A stretch of DNA of 60,962 nucleotides from Bryobacterales bacterium (lineage in GTDB: Bacteria; Acidobacteriota; Terriglobia; Bryobacterales; Bryobacteraceae), in contig PNAJ01000154.1 of NCBI GenBank assembly GCA_003170295.1, forward strand, positions 1 to 60,962. The letters run 5' to 3'. A program made the position numbers and the translations under genes. Numbering within the stretch: position 1 is the first letter of the stretch; each line of letters begins with the position of its first letter. Positions 49,455 through 58,507 of the stretch are shown here, piece after piece. The notes beneath the pieces were generated by a model that worked only from the letters and a program-made list of their open reading frames with translations, did no database searches and was not told the DNA's origin.

Positions 49455-50005
49455 TGTTTCGCCGCCGCAGCCGAAGAGGGATTCTTGAGTGTCTGGACGA
49501 TCTGGGCGCGAAGATCGCTCCACTTCATCGTCATGCCGGTATCGGTGACCGGCTTGCCGGATTTATCAAGCATCTGATCGGAGATCGCGGGCCGGTTCAG
49601 CACGGTCGCGCCGGAAGCGTCTTGCCGGAGATTGAACATCCCTTGCGAGAGGCCCATGATCTGCGTCATTCCGCTACGGCTGGTCCACAGAAACAACACA
49701 TATTCCTGGCCTTCGGCGAGCACCGGCGATCCGATGCCGATCTGACGGAGGTTTCCGTAAACACCACCCGGCACGGCGATTTCAGCCGGAAGAATCGCCC
49801 CCTGCTTCAAAGTGTCGGAGACTTGCAACTGATAGTAGGTGTAAATATCGCGTCCGATGGCGGCCGATCGCGCAGCGGTGACGCGGGCTCGAACAATCGA
49901 GGTGGATTCGAGGATCAGGTCGTTCATCGACATCTTCCGAAGCGTAGTCGCACCCGCCGGTGCGACCAGGGCCAAGCTGGTCAAAAGATGGATCGAAATC
50001 CGCAT
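49451..50005 (-). CDS. exported partner protein of the matrixin gene
   Basis: A protein of about 184 aa with a signal peptide (RISIHLLTSLALVAPAGA). It contains MNDLILESTSIVRARVTAA and VLAEGQEYVLFLWTSRSG, a beta-rich pattern seen in uncharacterised exported proteins found upstream of such metalloproteases. ATG 50005 has a very strong AAGGAGGGAGG site. The gene is coupled to the protease gene by an ATGA overlap, so it may be an inhibitor, chaperone or substrate; that is inference. Confidence 0.75.
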   Translation of the reverse strand: MRISIHLLTSLALVAPAGATTLRKMSMNDLILESTSIVRARVTAARSAAIGRDIYTYYQLQVSDTLKQGAILPAEIAVPGGVYGNLRQIGIGSPVLAEGQEYVLFLWTSRSGMTQIMGLSQGMFNLRQDASGATVLNRPAISDQMLDKSGKPVTDTGMTMKWSDLRAQIVQTLKNPSSAAAAKQ

Positions 50006-50136
50006 CCTCCCTCCTTTTAGCACGCTCCATGCCGGACCGGAATCGATGATAATAAATGACTTACCGGCGTAATCCGGGGTTAATTTGTGGACCTTTGACA
50101 CGCGATTGAGACAGGAAGACCCAGGGCGCCGGGCGC

Positions 50137-51744
50137 CTACTGGCAGGCTAACTGGAATACTTCGAAGACCGGACGTCCGTTGGAATCCGGGATGGTGCGG
50201 ACATTATCCTCGCGGCAACCGGCGGCGGAGGCTGCTTGATCGAAGCGCTGATGGACGCCGGCAAAATTCTCTCGCTTTTCTGCGTGCGTGACGAATATTG
50301 CTCGCGGATCGGCAAATATGCGCGCGGCGGCTCCCTTGGCCCACTCGTTTGGCGGATCCGACAGGAAAGGATCGTGGCCACCTCTCATATTCAGGCGGCC
50401 GCGATGGAGCAGATCGAGAGGAAACTGAATGCCCCAGTCGAGCACGTAAATCGTCTGGCCGGGAATTTCGGAAAGCGCCGCGGAGAGCGGGTAAATCGCG
50501 TCGCTATATGGGCCTGCGGCGCCATTGCGCTCAAACTGCGCGATGTACTGATTGACGACCAGAAGGTTCCCCACGACGAGCAAGAGACAGATGGAAATAG
50601 CCGCCCACTTCCAGCGGATGGAGGCGATGGCGATCGCGACGAAAAGCTGCGGAAAGGGCCACAGCAGCACAGTGTGATGCAGAGACGCACCCGCGTCGCG
50701 CGTCGAGGCCATAAAAAACCACGCCACGGCTGAGAAAACCAGGCAGAAGCGCGCGGCCCGCGATCGCCACCACAGAGGAACGGCAAGGAGTGACAGGAGG
50801 GCGGCGTATTCCATGCCTCCGCCGCGATGCTCGCCCAGATGATCGCGGAGGAAAACGGCGGCCCGGCCGCGGAGGGAAACGGGAGCTTTCGGATGATCGG
50901 ACTCTTCTTCGTAAACGATATACCCGAAAAGTCCAGAGCCGTTCAGGGCACTGCGGACATGGATAAACTTGGCGGGCGCGCCACGCGGTTCCAGATGAGC
51001 GTTGGATCGAAACGTTTCGGCGCGGCGGTGTCCATTGTAGATCACGAAGGGCAGCGAGCCGAGAAGGAAGCCGGCCGCGGCGACCGCCAAATGACGACGG
51101 TTGGTCATTTGCCTTAGTTCGCGTCCAAAGATCGACACGACCGCGCAAATCAGTCCGGCGAGCGCCCAAACGAAGACGGCCTTGTTCCAAAGCGCGAGAC
51201 CGAGGAAAAAAAATCCCAAAGGAAGATCCCGGGGAGCCCGATCTTGCGCGTATTTGACCAGGAAAAAACAACCAGTCACAAGTAATATATGTTCGAGCGC
51301 AACCGGACCCCAATCGAAGGTGTTGGTAAGGAGGAATGTCGGGTCGGAGGCCAGCAGGAGGGCGGCGATGACGGCAGCCAGGCGCCCCGCGGACCGTTCT
51401 GTTAAGTAAAAGAAAATCCAGACGGTTAGGGCTCCGGTGAGGACCATGGGAAGGCGAATTATCCAGGCGGCATAGATAGAATGAGCCGCAAGAGTCGACC
51501 TGAAAGTGACAAAGATAGGCCAGTAGAGGAGCGTTTTTAGCGTTCCAATATAGGTCATTACCATTAAGGGAATGTCGTGATGGAACAGACGGAGGCGGAA
51601 TTCTCTTGGGATGGTCTGGTAATATGGGCCCGCAAACAACGCCTCGTCCATTTGTATGCCGGCGTAGGGAATCAGGGCGCAGCCGGCCAGGATCGTCAGG
51701 CAGCAGGCGAAGGCGAGGGAGATTCGCGAGGCGAGATTGTGCAC
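50137..51744 (-). CDS. GT39/GT83-like membrane glycosyltransferase
   Basis: A 535-aa protein with about 11-12 membrane helices. An early periplasmic loop carries the catalytic Asp-Glu pair in IQMDEALFAGPYY, as in ArnT/PMT-type enzymes that use polyprenyl-phosphate sugars. Other marks are TFLLTNTFDWGPVALEHILL and FFLGLALWNKAVFVWALAGL. A periplasmic C-terminal domain of about 130 residues ends it. It would add a sugar to a protein, lipid or glycan outside the membrane. Acceptor unknown. Confidence 0.85.
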   Translation of the reverse strand: MHNLASRISLAFACCLTILAGCALIPYAGIQMDEALFAGPYYQTIPREFRLRLFHHDIPLMVMTYIGTLKTLLYWPIFVTFRSTLAAHSIYAAWIIRLPMVLTGALTVWIFFYLTERSAGRLAAVIAALLLASDPTFLLTNTFDWGPVALEHILLVTGCFFLVKYAQDRAPRDLPLGFFFLGLALWNKAVFVWALAGLICAVVSIFGRELRQMTNRRHLAVAAAGFLLGSLPFVIYNGHRRAETFRSNAHLEPRGAPAKFIHVRSALNGSGLFGYIVYEEESDHPKAPVSLRGRAAVFLRDHLGEHRGGGMEYAALLSLLAVPLWWRSRAARFCLVFSAVAWFFMASTRDAGASLHHTVLLWPFPQLFVAIAIASIRWKWAAISICLLLVVGNLLVVNQYIAQFERNGAAGPYSDAIYPLSAALSEIPGQTIYVLDWGIQFPLDLLHRGRLNMRGGHDPFLSDPPNEWAKGAAARIFADPRAIFVTHAEKRENFAGVHQRFDQAASAAGCREDNVRTIPDSNGRPVFEVFQLACQ

Positions 51745-52263
51745 GTGAGTGGAAAGAAATGAGAAGTTTTACCGGTTCCTCAGACAGTATAAGGCATCGG
51801 GCCGCATCCGGAAACTCGGGGGGTGTAATGCTTTTGGCGTTGTGGACCGATGAGAGTACGATACACGGAAGGTATAGGCCGGTAGCGTAAGGGGCTGGGA
51901 TTTGCCTTGGACGGTTTATGGGCCAAATGATTGGCAGTTTAATTGCTTGTGGAAAGCGGCAATGATATGTTATGCTGTGCGAAGCAGTTTTGGAGATCAG
52001 GGATCGGGCCGGGCAGAGGCTTGGTGGCAGACCGGGCGAAGGCTTGGCCGAAAGTATCCTTGTCGAGTTGGCCGTTCGGCCAGCCATCCGCGGTGGACTC
52101 TTTTCGCACAAAGAGTTCGCGACCAAAAAAGCAAATCCGTCGTCAAAACGGATGTGAAGACTTGAACCTTTTTGCTTGGACTCGCGTCTAAGGATGTGAC
52201 GCGGACAACCGAAGAAAAAGAACGAACGATAAAAACAAAACAAAAAAGAGACAAGAGGCAGCC
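51745..52263. other. long gene-poor leader region
   Basis: About 520 nt between the GT39-like gene and the DksA/TraR gene. TTGCTT-N17-TATGTT at about 51944-51972 is a candidate promoter. All three plus frames are open for about 190 nt after it (for example 51972-52157, a 61-aa frame), but none resembles a known protein. The last 60 nt are A-rich and lead into the dksA-like gene. Confidence 0.4.
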
Positions 52264-52650
52264 ATGACAAAGAACGAGTTAAACAAATTTAAAAATATTC
52301 TGGAGGCGAAGCAGGCAGAGCTGGTAGCGTTCGTGCGAAATCGCGAGGGAATTGCCATCGAGAAGAGCCCGGACGCCCTGGACGAAGTGCAGCACGCCGC
52401 CGAGCGCGAGCTCGCCATTCGTAATTTGGATCGCGAATCGCAACTACTCCGCAACGTGAGGGCGGCCTTGCGCCGCATCGATGAAGGAACATTCAGCGTG
52501 TGCCTGCACTGCGAAGAGGACATCAGTCCGAAACGCCTGGCAGCGGTGCCGTGGACTCCGTTCTGCATCGGGTGCCAGGAGATGGCCGATCGGAACCAGG
52601 CCGGCGACGCGTCGGAGAACTTCGACGAAATGCTGGTCAGCGCGGCTTAA
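52264..52650 (+). CDS. DksA/TraR-family zinc-finger regulator
   Basis: A 128-aa protein with an N-terminal coiled coil, an acidic tip (D37 and D40 in PDALDEV) comparable to the DksA tip, and a zinc finger CLHC-N17-CIGC (C80, C83, C101, C104). DksA-like proteins enter the RNA polymerase secondary channel and adjust transcription, often with ppGpp. It is shorter than E. coli DksA, like the TraR/YocK type. It is convergent with the pgeF-like gene, 12 nt apart. Confidence 0.9.
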   Translation: MTKNELNKFKNILEAKQAELVAFVRNREGIAIEKSPDALDEVQHAAERELAIRNLDRESQLLRNVRAALRRIDEGTFSVCLHCEEDISPKRLAAVPWTPFCIGCQEMADRNQAGDASENFDEMLVSAA

Positions 52651-52662
52651 TCCCGTCGGCTT

Positions 52663-53274
52663 CTAAAGAATGCGGATGAACGAAGTCATCCGGCCCGCCT
52701 TCTCCTTCTCCCGTCGGTAGGAAAAAAAGCGCTCGGCGTCGCAAAAAGTGCAGACGCCGAGCGCTTCAATATTTTGAGGCGGCACTCCGGCTGTCTCAAG
52801 TTGCTTCCGATTTTCCGATGCTAGGTCGAGGTGTGTTCGCGCCTCGTATCCGAACTGGCGCGCGACCTCCTCCCCTACCTCATAACAGCAGACGCCGATT
52901 CCCGGTCCGATGGCGGCATAGACGTCACTCGGCGTGGTCCCGAACTCGGACGTCATCTTTTCAAGGGTCTTCGCAACGATACGAGCGGCCGTTCCTCGCC
53001 ATCCGGCATGGATCGCGGCGATGGCCCGATTTCGGGCGTCGGCCAATAGAATCGGGTAGCAGTCCGCGGTGCGGATCGATAGGGCGAGGCCGGGGAGGTT
53101 GGTTACCAGGGCATCGCCTTCGCCGCAGACGCCTGGGCGATCGGCAAAAAGTATTAAATCGGAATGGATTTGCTTTAGAAAAGCTAGTTCGCCAGGCACG
53201 CGGCAGTCATTACGGGTCCCAAATCCGTGTTGGACCCAAGCTAGGGGTGCCAAGGCAGCTAGAAAACTCTCCAT
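52663..53274 (-). CDS. pgeF: PgeF-like purine nucleoside phosphorylase/laccase-domain protein
   Basis: A 203-aa member of the YfiH/DUF152 family: LKQIHSDLI, GDALVTNLPG, IRTADCYPILLAD, AAIHAGWRGTAARI and AIGPGIGVCCYEVG are all present, including the metal-binding His-Cys-His set. Family knowledge: these enzymes act on purine nucleosides, and E. coli PgeF prevents misincorporation of L-Ser into peptidoglycan. It is slightly shorter than E. coli PgeF at its N-terminus but has the full core. Confidence 0.9.
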   Translation of the reverse strand: MESFLAALAPLAWVQHGFGTRNDCRVPGELAFLKQIHSDLILFADRPGVCGEGDALVTNLPGLALSIRTADCYPILLADARNRAIAAIHAGWRGTAARIVAKTLEKMTSEFGTTPSDVYAAIGPGIGVCCYEVGEEVARQFGYEARTHLDLASENRKQLETAGVPPQNIEALGVCTFCDAERFFSYRREKEKAGRMTSFIRIL

Positions 53275-53363
53275 TCTCGCAATTCTATCTTCTTTGGTAC
53301 CTTAAGCCGGATTCTTTGGGTTTCGGGCTATGATGAGAGAAATCGTCGAGTCGGAGAAACGGT

Positions 53364-56300
53364 GTGATCGCGTCCACATCCCAGCGGACATTGCTGCTTT
53401 TCGGTTGCGCACTGCTACTCGGCCTGCCGGCCCGGGCGCAGTTTTCGCGCGCCAGCATCCTGGGGCAAGTCACCGATTCGACCAACGCGCCAATCCCCAA
53501 AGCCACCATTACGATCACGCGGCTCGATACCAATGAGCGGCTGGAGGCGACCACGGACGCAAACGGGTCCTTTTCCTTTGCCTTTCTCAATCCCGGTGTT
53601 TACCGGATGCAAGCGTCGGCCGTGGGCTTCAAAACACTGGAGCGCAACCGGCTGCAACTCGATAGCGACGACACGGTGGCGGTGCCGCTTTTGCTCACCG
53701 TTGGAGACGTGCACGAACAGGTGAGCGTCGAAGCCAAACGCGATCCTCTGGACACTTCGAACGCCTCCCATTTCACGCGCCTCAATCCGGCGAAACTGGT
53801 GGAGCTTCCGTTGATGGGGCGGCAGGCGTATTCGCTGGTGGCGCTGACTCCGGGAGTCATTTTCACACAGGAGCAATTCAGCACCACCGGATTCGCCGGG
53901 CTTCATGGCTGGCAGGCCGACGGGAAATTCATTATTAACGGCGGCCTGGTCGGGACGAATCAATTTCTGCTGAACGGCGCTCCGGTGAGTTTGACCGGAT
54001 CCTGGCAATTCTCGCCTAACTTGGACGGCGTCGAAGAGTTTCGCGTGCTGACCAACAGCTACGACGCGCAGTACGGGCGGACCGGCGGCGGCACCGTGAT
54101 GACGACTCTCAAGAGCGGCACCAACACGTGGCATGGGAATGTGTTCGAGTACTTTCACAACTCAGTGCTGGACGCGAATACGACGCAGAATAACCAGTCC
54201 GGCCAGCCGCGCGGCAAGCATAACACGCACGATTTCGGGGGGACAGTCGGAGGGCCCTTGCGGCGCAATCACGATTTTATTTTCGTGAGCTTCGAAGGAT
54301 TCCGCGAGATTGTCCCGTTTCCTGTGGTGAGCGACACGCCTCCGTTAAGCCTGCGAAAGGGATCGGGCTTCAGAGTCGCCGGCATTCGGACTTACGACCC
54401 GTTGACCGCGCACGAGTGCGTGGTGGGGCAGGATACCAGCGGCGCCAACGCCTGTCTGGCCTCCTACATCCGGACGCCATTCCCCAATTACGCGATTCCG
54501 CTCTCCCGCATCAGCAAGATCGGACAGGCTATTTTGAATCTCTACCCGGCGCCTGACGCAACCGGTCTGACGCAGAACTACATCGCCGGTGGCAACGTCG
54601 GCCGCTACAAGTACGATCAACCGATGGGGCGTTGGGATCACTCGTTCAACGATCGCGACCGGGTAAGCGCGATTGTCACGGTGGAGCGCGGCCACGACTT
54701 CACTTCGACCAACGGCTTCGCGCCTCCGGCCGAGGTCGGCAACCAGACCGATTATCGTTTCGACCAGAATTACATCGCCGAGTATACCCACATCGCGTCG
54801 GCATCCACGGTGTTCAACATGCGCGCGTCGTTTGGGAGATTCAGCCAATTTTTCCCAGATGCGTCGGGGGATTCGAACCTGACGGCGGCCGCGCTCGGCA
54901 TGACCAACATGACGCATGCGCCGACGGTTTCAAGCGACGCTCCGCCGAGCTTCGATTTGTCGAACTACAGCTCGATTATCGGCAATACCTACAGTTGGAG
55001 CACGCAAAACCAGTGGTCACTGCAGCCGGGCATGATTCAGACACGCGGCCGGCACGTGATTCATTACGGCATCGAGTTCAGCTACGCGGCGATTGGCAAT
55101 GCGGGACCGGGGCGCGCCAACGGCGAGTTCGCGTTCACGCCCGGATGGTCGCAACAGTACGTGAATCGCAGCCAGGGATCGAAGGACGGCAGCGGCGTGG
55201 CGGATTTACTGCTCGGCGTCCCCGACACCGGATTCGTCGATTACAACGACAGCGCCTATCGGACGTGGCCGTATTTCGCGGGCTACGTGCAGGATACCTG
55301 GCGCGCGACGTCGAAGTTGACCGTCACGATGGGGCTGCGTTACGACGTGCAGATTCCACTCAAGGAACGGTACAACCGGATCAACGCAGGGTTCAACTAT
55401 AATTCTCAAAACCCTCTATCGAGCGCGGTGCTGAGCAATTGGAGCGCGGATGCCGCCGCTTATAATGCGACCAATCCGAAATTCAGTTTCCCGAACGCGC
55501 CTGTATCGCTCAACGGCGCGCAGTTATTCGCGGCGCCGGGGAACCGCAGGCCGTACGACACCGATTGGACCGATATCCAGCCTCGCTTCGGCATCGCCTA
55601 TGGTTTTGCGCCCAAGACCGTGCTGAGAATGGGCTCGGGAATTTTCTATCGCACCGCGACTCAGCTTAACGAGACAACGGGATTCAGCCAGCGTACCAAT
55701 TACATCTCGTCGTTCAATGCGGGCGTGGCGCCGTCGGCGGGACTCACGGGTCCTTATTCGCTCCAGCAGCCTTTCCCCGGAGGGATTCTCGCGCCGACCG
55801 GAGCCGGTGGCGGCGCGCTCACTAACGTCGGCGGAGACATCCAGTATGACGCCAGAGTGCGGCCGATTCCGCGGACGTATCAATATTCGGTCGGGATCGA
55901 ACGCGAGTTGCCATGGGCGTTCTTATTGGAGGCTTACTATTCGGGTAGCCAGACGGTGCACGATTCAGTGACGGTGGAGTACGACGCGCCCAGCGCCGCC
56001 GATTACACGAAGTACGCGAGCAATGCGACGTTTTTCACGCGCAACGTGCCGAATCCGTTCTATGGAGTCCTGCCGGCAAATACCGCGTTAGGCGCCTCGC
56101 AACAGATTCAGGCGTACGACCTGCTGCGGCCCTATCCGCTATTCAATGGGATCGAGGAACTGACCAACCCACAAGCGCGCTATCGCTACGACTCATTCCA
56201 GTTATTCGCGCAAAGAAAATTCTCGAGTCTTGCCGATGCCGGCGTGTTCACGTTTCTGCTGGCGTATACCTATTCGAAATTGACGGCACAGAACCATCGC

Positions 56301-56873
56301 ATCGACGCGTGGAACCTGCAGCAACCTCTCATCGACGATCTGAGTAACTTAGACAAGCAGCAGGTGCTGGCGCTCACCGGACTGTGGGATTTGCCGGTCG
56401 GTTGGGGCAAGCGTTGGTTGAGCGACGTCAACCGCGTGGGAGGCGCGCTGGTCAACGGATGGGCTGTCGATTGGACGCTGACCTACGCGTCCGGCTATCC
56501 GGTGGCGAGGCCAGACGCGAATTTTCTGTGCGCGAATTACAACACGCCCGGTGGCCAAACGGCGTCGGAGTATTTCAATAACACTAAAGGCTGTTGGAAA
56601 GCGTACGGTCCGTACGATCCGCGGCGCGCTCCGGATATATTGCCGGGCATGCGTAATCCCACCGCGCCGCAGCTAAACGTCAGCGTCGAGAAAACGTTCT
56701 GGCTGAGCGATCGATTCACGCTGCAATTTCGAGGCGAAGCGTATAATTTGACCAACACTCCGATCCTGCCGGCTCCGGATACAACGCTGGGAGATCCCCG
56801 CTTCGGGCAATTGCCGATTCAGCAGAATAATTTTCCCAGGTTCGTGCAGTTGGCGGCTAAGATTGTGTTTTGA
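53364..56873 (+). CDS. Oar-like TonB-dependent receptor with carboxypeptidase-like N-terminus
   Basis: A 1169-aa outer-membrane protein. Signal (LLFGCALLLGLPARAQ), then a carboxypeptidase-regulatory-like domain (ASILGQVTDSTNAPIPKATI ... FKTLERNRLQL). A plug follows (LPLMGRQAYSLVALTPGVIF, NLDGVEEFRVLTNSYDAQYG, TGGGTVMTTLKSGTNTWHGN), then a 22-strand-type barrel. It ends NNFPRFVQLAAKIVF with a terminal Phe, as barrels do. Such receptors in acidobacteria probably import oligosaccharides or peptides. GTG 53364 has GGAG upstream. Confidence 0.93.
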   Translation: MIASTSQRTLLLFGCALLLGLPARAQFSRASILGQVTDSTNAPIPKATITITRLDTNERLEATTDANGSFSFAFLNPGVYRMQASAVGFKTLERNRLQLDSDDTVAVPLLLTVGDVHEQVSVEAKRDPLDTSNASHFTRLNPAKLVELPLMGRQAYSLVALTPGVIFTQEQFSTTGFAGLHGWQADGKFIINGGLVGTNQFLLNGAPVSLTGSWQFSPNLDGVEEFRVLTNSYDAQYGRTGGGTVMTTLKSGTNTWHGNVFEYFHNSVLDANTTQNNQSGQPRGKHNTHDFGGTVGGPLRRNHDFIFVSFEGFREIVPFPVVSDTPPLSLRKGSGFRVAGIRTYDPLTAHECVVGQDTSGANACLASYIRTPFPNYAIPLSRISKIGQAILNLYPAPDATGLTQNYIAGGNVGRYKYDQPMGRWDHSFNDRDRVSAIVTVERGHDFTSTNGFAPPAEVGNQTDYRFDQNYIAEYTHIASASTVFNMRASFGRFSQFFPDASGDSNLTAAALGMTNMTHAPTVSSDAPPSFDLSNYSSIIGNTYSWSTQNQWSLQPGMIQTRGRHVIHYGIEFSYAAIGNAGPGRANGEFAFTPGWSQQYVNRSQGSKDGSGVADLLLGVPDTGFVDYNDSAYRTWPYFAGYVQDTWRATSKLTVTMGLRYDVQIPLKERYNRINAGFNYNSQNPLSSAVLSNWSADAAAYNATNPKFSFPNAPVSLNGAQLFAAPGNRRPYDTDWTDIQPRFGIAYGFAPKTVLRMGSGIFYRTATQLNETTGFSQRTNYISSFNAGVAPSAGLTGPYSLQQPFPGGILAPTGAGGGALTNVGGDIQYDARVRPIPRTYQYSVGIERELPWAFLLEAYYSGSQTVHDSVTVEYDAPSAADYTKYASNATFFTRNVPNPFYGVLPANTALGASQQIQAYDLLRPYPLFNGIEELTNPQARYRYDSFQLFAQRKFSSLADAGVFTFLLAYTYSKLTAQNHRIDAWNLQQPLIDDLSNLDKQQVLALTGLWDLPVGWGKRWLSDVNRVGGALVNGWAVDWTLTYASGYPVARPDANFLCANYNTPGGQTASEYFNNTKGCWKAYGPYDPRRAPDILPGMRNPTAPQLNVSVEKTFWLSDRFTLQFRGEAYNLTNTPILPAPDTTLGDPRFGQLPIQQNNFPRFVQLAAKIVF

Positions 56874-56882
56874 GTACGGGCT

Positions 56883-57134
56883 TTAGCGGTAGGCCTCCGA
56901 GCGGTGCCTGACGGCGAGAATCTCGATCGTGTCGCCGTGATCAAAGAAGAGAATGCGGTAGGAGCCGACGCGCAAGCGAAACTTCGGTGGGTCAGTGTCC
57001 TTAAGACGTTTGACATCGCCAGCCTCGGTCTGCGTGAAGTGTGCCAAACCGTGGAGAGTGCGCATCGCGGTCTGGGGATCAATGGCGCGAACGTCGGCTT
57101 TTGCCCTGGCGGTCCAGGAAATCCTTTTGGACAA
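56883..57134 (-). CDS. RelE/ParE-type toxin
   Basis: An 83-aa protein, SKRISWTARAKADVRAIDPQ, then FTQTEAGDVKRLKDTDPPKF, RLRVGSYRILFFDHGDTIEI and LAVRHRSEAYR. The RLRVGSYRI strand and C-terminal HRSEAYR match RelE-like mRNA interferases. It lies 3 nt after the antitoxin-like gene and its 3' end meets the TonB receptor gene (8-nt gap). Confidence 0.88.
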   Translation of the reverse strand: MSKRISWTARAKADVRAIDPQTAMRTLHGLAHFTQTEAGDVKRLKDTDPPKFRLRVGSYRILFFDHGDTIEILAVRHRSEAYR

Positions 57135-57137
57135 TGC

Positions 57138-57461
57138 TTAGCGGTCCGCGCCGTTCGGTTCCTGCGAAAGCGGGGAACGGCCCATTCGCTCGAAGTCTTC
57201 CAAGGTTAGGCCGAACTCTGCGAGCACTTCCTCATGCGGGATGGGCTTGTTGTGCTTCAACCATTCGATGGACTCGGCGACAGCGCGTTCTTCCTCTTCG
57301 CTGATCTCCTCGTCTTCGATCGGTGCATTGGCGAGCGTCCGTGATAAAGGGTCGAGCATCGTTTCGAGCAACCCTCGGACCGCACTTAGCTGCTCAGGCG
57401 GCAGCAAATCGAGATATGCGTGCGCCCGCTGGCGTTCATTTGTTGGATCAGCAGTGATCAC
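57138..57461 (-). CDS. putative antitoxin of the RelE-like toxin
   Basis: A 107-aa acidic protein with LDLLPPEQLSAVRGLLETML, an acidic central helix (IEDEEISEEEERAVAESIEW) and a C-terminal IPHEEVLAEFGLTLEDFERM. The size, charge and position, directly before the toxin, fit an antitoxin that wraps around RelE, and similar proteins accompany RelE in acidobacteria. Its DNA-binding fold is not one I can assign. Confidence 0.75.
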   Translation of the reverse strand: MITADPTNERQRAHAYLDLLPPEQLSAVRGLLETMLDPLSRTLANAPIEDEEISEEEERAVAESIEWLKHNKPIPHEEVLAEFGLTLEDFERMGRSPLSQEPNGADR

Positions 57462-57529
57462 TGGATGCCCTAATCAGTAGTTTAGCCGAATCCGAGGAAG
57501 CCGACGATGTATGATGTTGGCGAGCCCGT

Positions 57530-58501
57530 ATGAAACCATTCGTCCCATTCCTTCTCACCTTCGCCGCATTCGCCCAACCCCAAGCCCCCAATCCCGACGC
57601 CTACTACAAACTCGGCCCCGACTCTCTCCCGCAAGACGGCGTCCCCAAGGGCGAAATTCGTGGACCCTTCAAAATCGACAGCAAAGCCTACCCCGGCACC
57701 TTTCACACCTATTGGATTTACGTCCCCGCGCAGTACGACGCATCGATTCCGGCGAGCCTCATGATCTTCAACGACGGCCAGGCGTACATGGCTCCGTCGG
57801 GCGATGCTCGGGCGCAGAACGTCATGGACAATCTGATCTACCGCCGCGAGATTCCCGTCATGATCGGAGTCTTCATCAACCCCGGCCACACGCCGGAGCA
57901 ACCTGAGCCGACTCTCGCCGAATGGGGCGACCGGACCACGAATCGTCCTACCGAGTATAATTCGCTTGACGACCGCTACCCAAGAGTGATCGTCGATGAA
58001 CTGATGCCCGAGCTGTATAAGGACTACAGCATCGCGAAAGATCCCGAGCGTCACGGCATCGGCGGCGCAAGCTCCGGTGCGATCGCGGCTTTTACGGTGG
58101 CGTGGGAACGGCCCAACGATTTCCGCAAGGTCCTCAGCATCGTCGGCAGTTTCGTGAATCTGCGCGGAGGACATGCGTATGCCGACATCGTTCGCAAGAG
58201 CGACAAAAAGCCGATACGGGTTTATTTGCAAGACGGACGCAACGACAATCGAGGCGTCCGCAGCAACGGCGAATACGACGAGACACGCGACTGGTTTTTT
58301 CAAAACGTCCGCCTGATGAAGGCGCTCACCGAGAAGGGTTACGACGTCAACTATACCTGGGGCATGAACAAGCACGGCCAGAAAATGGGCGGCGCGATCC
58401 TGCCCGATATGATGCGCTGGCTGTGGCGCGACCAACCAGTGTCGGTCGATCCCAAGGACGCCGTGGAGCGCTCCTTTCGCGAGCCTGTAAAGAAAAACTA
58501 A
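57530..58501 (+). CDS. exported enterochelin-esterase-like hydrolase
   Basis: A 323-aa alpha/beta hydrolase of the esterase D/Fes type with a short signal (FVPFLLTFAAFAQ). Seen: FHTYWIYVPAQYDASIPASL, the oxyanion region MIFNDGQAYM, nucleophile GGASSGAIAAF and catalytic His in GMNKHGQKMGG. Substrates of relatives include siderophores and feruloyl or acetyl esters; none can be chosen here. It is 7 nt upstream of the membrane synthase-like gene. Confidence 0.88.
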   Translation: MKPFVPFLLTFAAFAQPQAPNPDAYYKLGPDSLPQDGVPKGEIRGPFKIDSKAYPGTFHTYWIYVPAQYDASIPASLMIFNDGQAYMAPSGDARAQNVMDNLIYRREIPVMIGVFINPGHTPEQPEPTLAEWGDRTTNRPTEYNSLDDRYPRVIVDELMPELYKDYSIAKDPERHGIGGASSGAIAAFTVAWERPNDFRKVLSIVGSFVNLRGGHAYADIVRKSDKKPIRVYLQDGRNDNRGVRSNGEYDETRDWFFQNVRLMKALTEKGYDVNYTWGMNKHGQKMGGAILPDMMRWLWRDQPVSVDPKDAVERSFREPVKKN

Positions 58502-58507
58502 GAGCGT

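Noticed and set aside
51972..52157. 61-aa frame in the leader of the DksA/TraR gene
   Set aside because: All three frames are open here, no convincing ribosome-binding site is seen and no family is recognised; described only as gene-poor region.
50531..52270. 579-aa minus-strand frame
   Set aside because: It is an alternative frame of the GT39-like gene plus its leader; no membrane pattern and unusual Arg/Pro/Ser content.
57482..58435. 317-aa minus-strand frame
   Set aside because: It is antisense to the esterase gene, which has a signal peptide and catalytic motifs; the minus frame has none.
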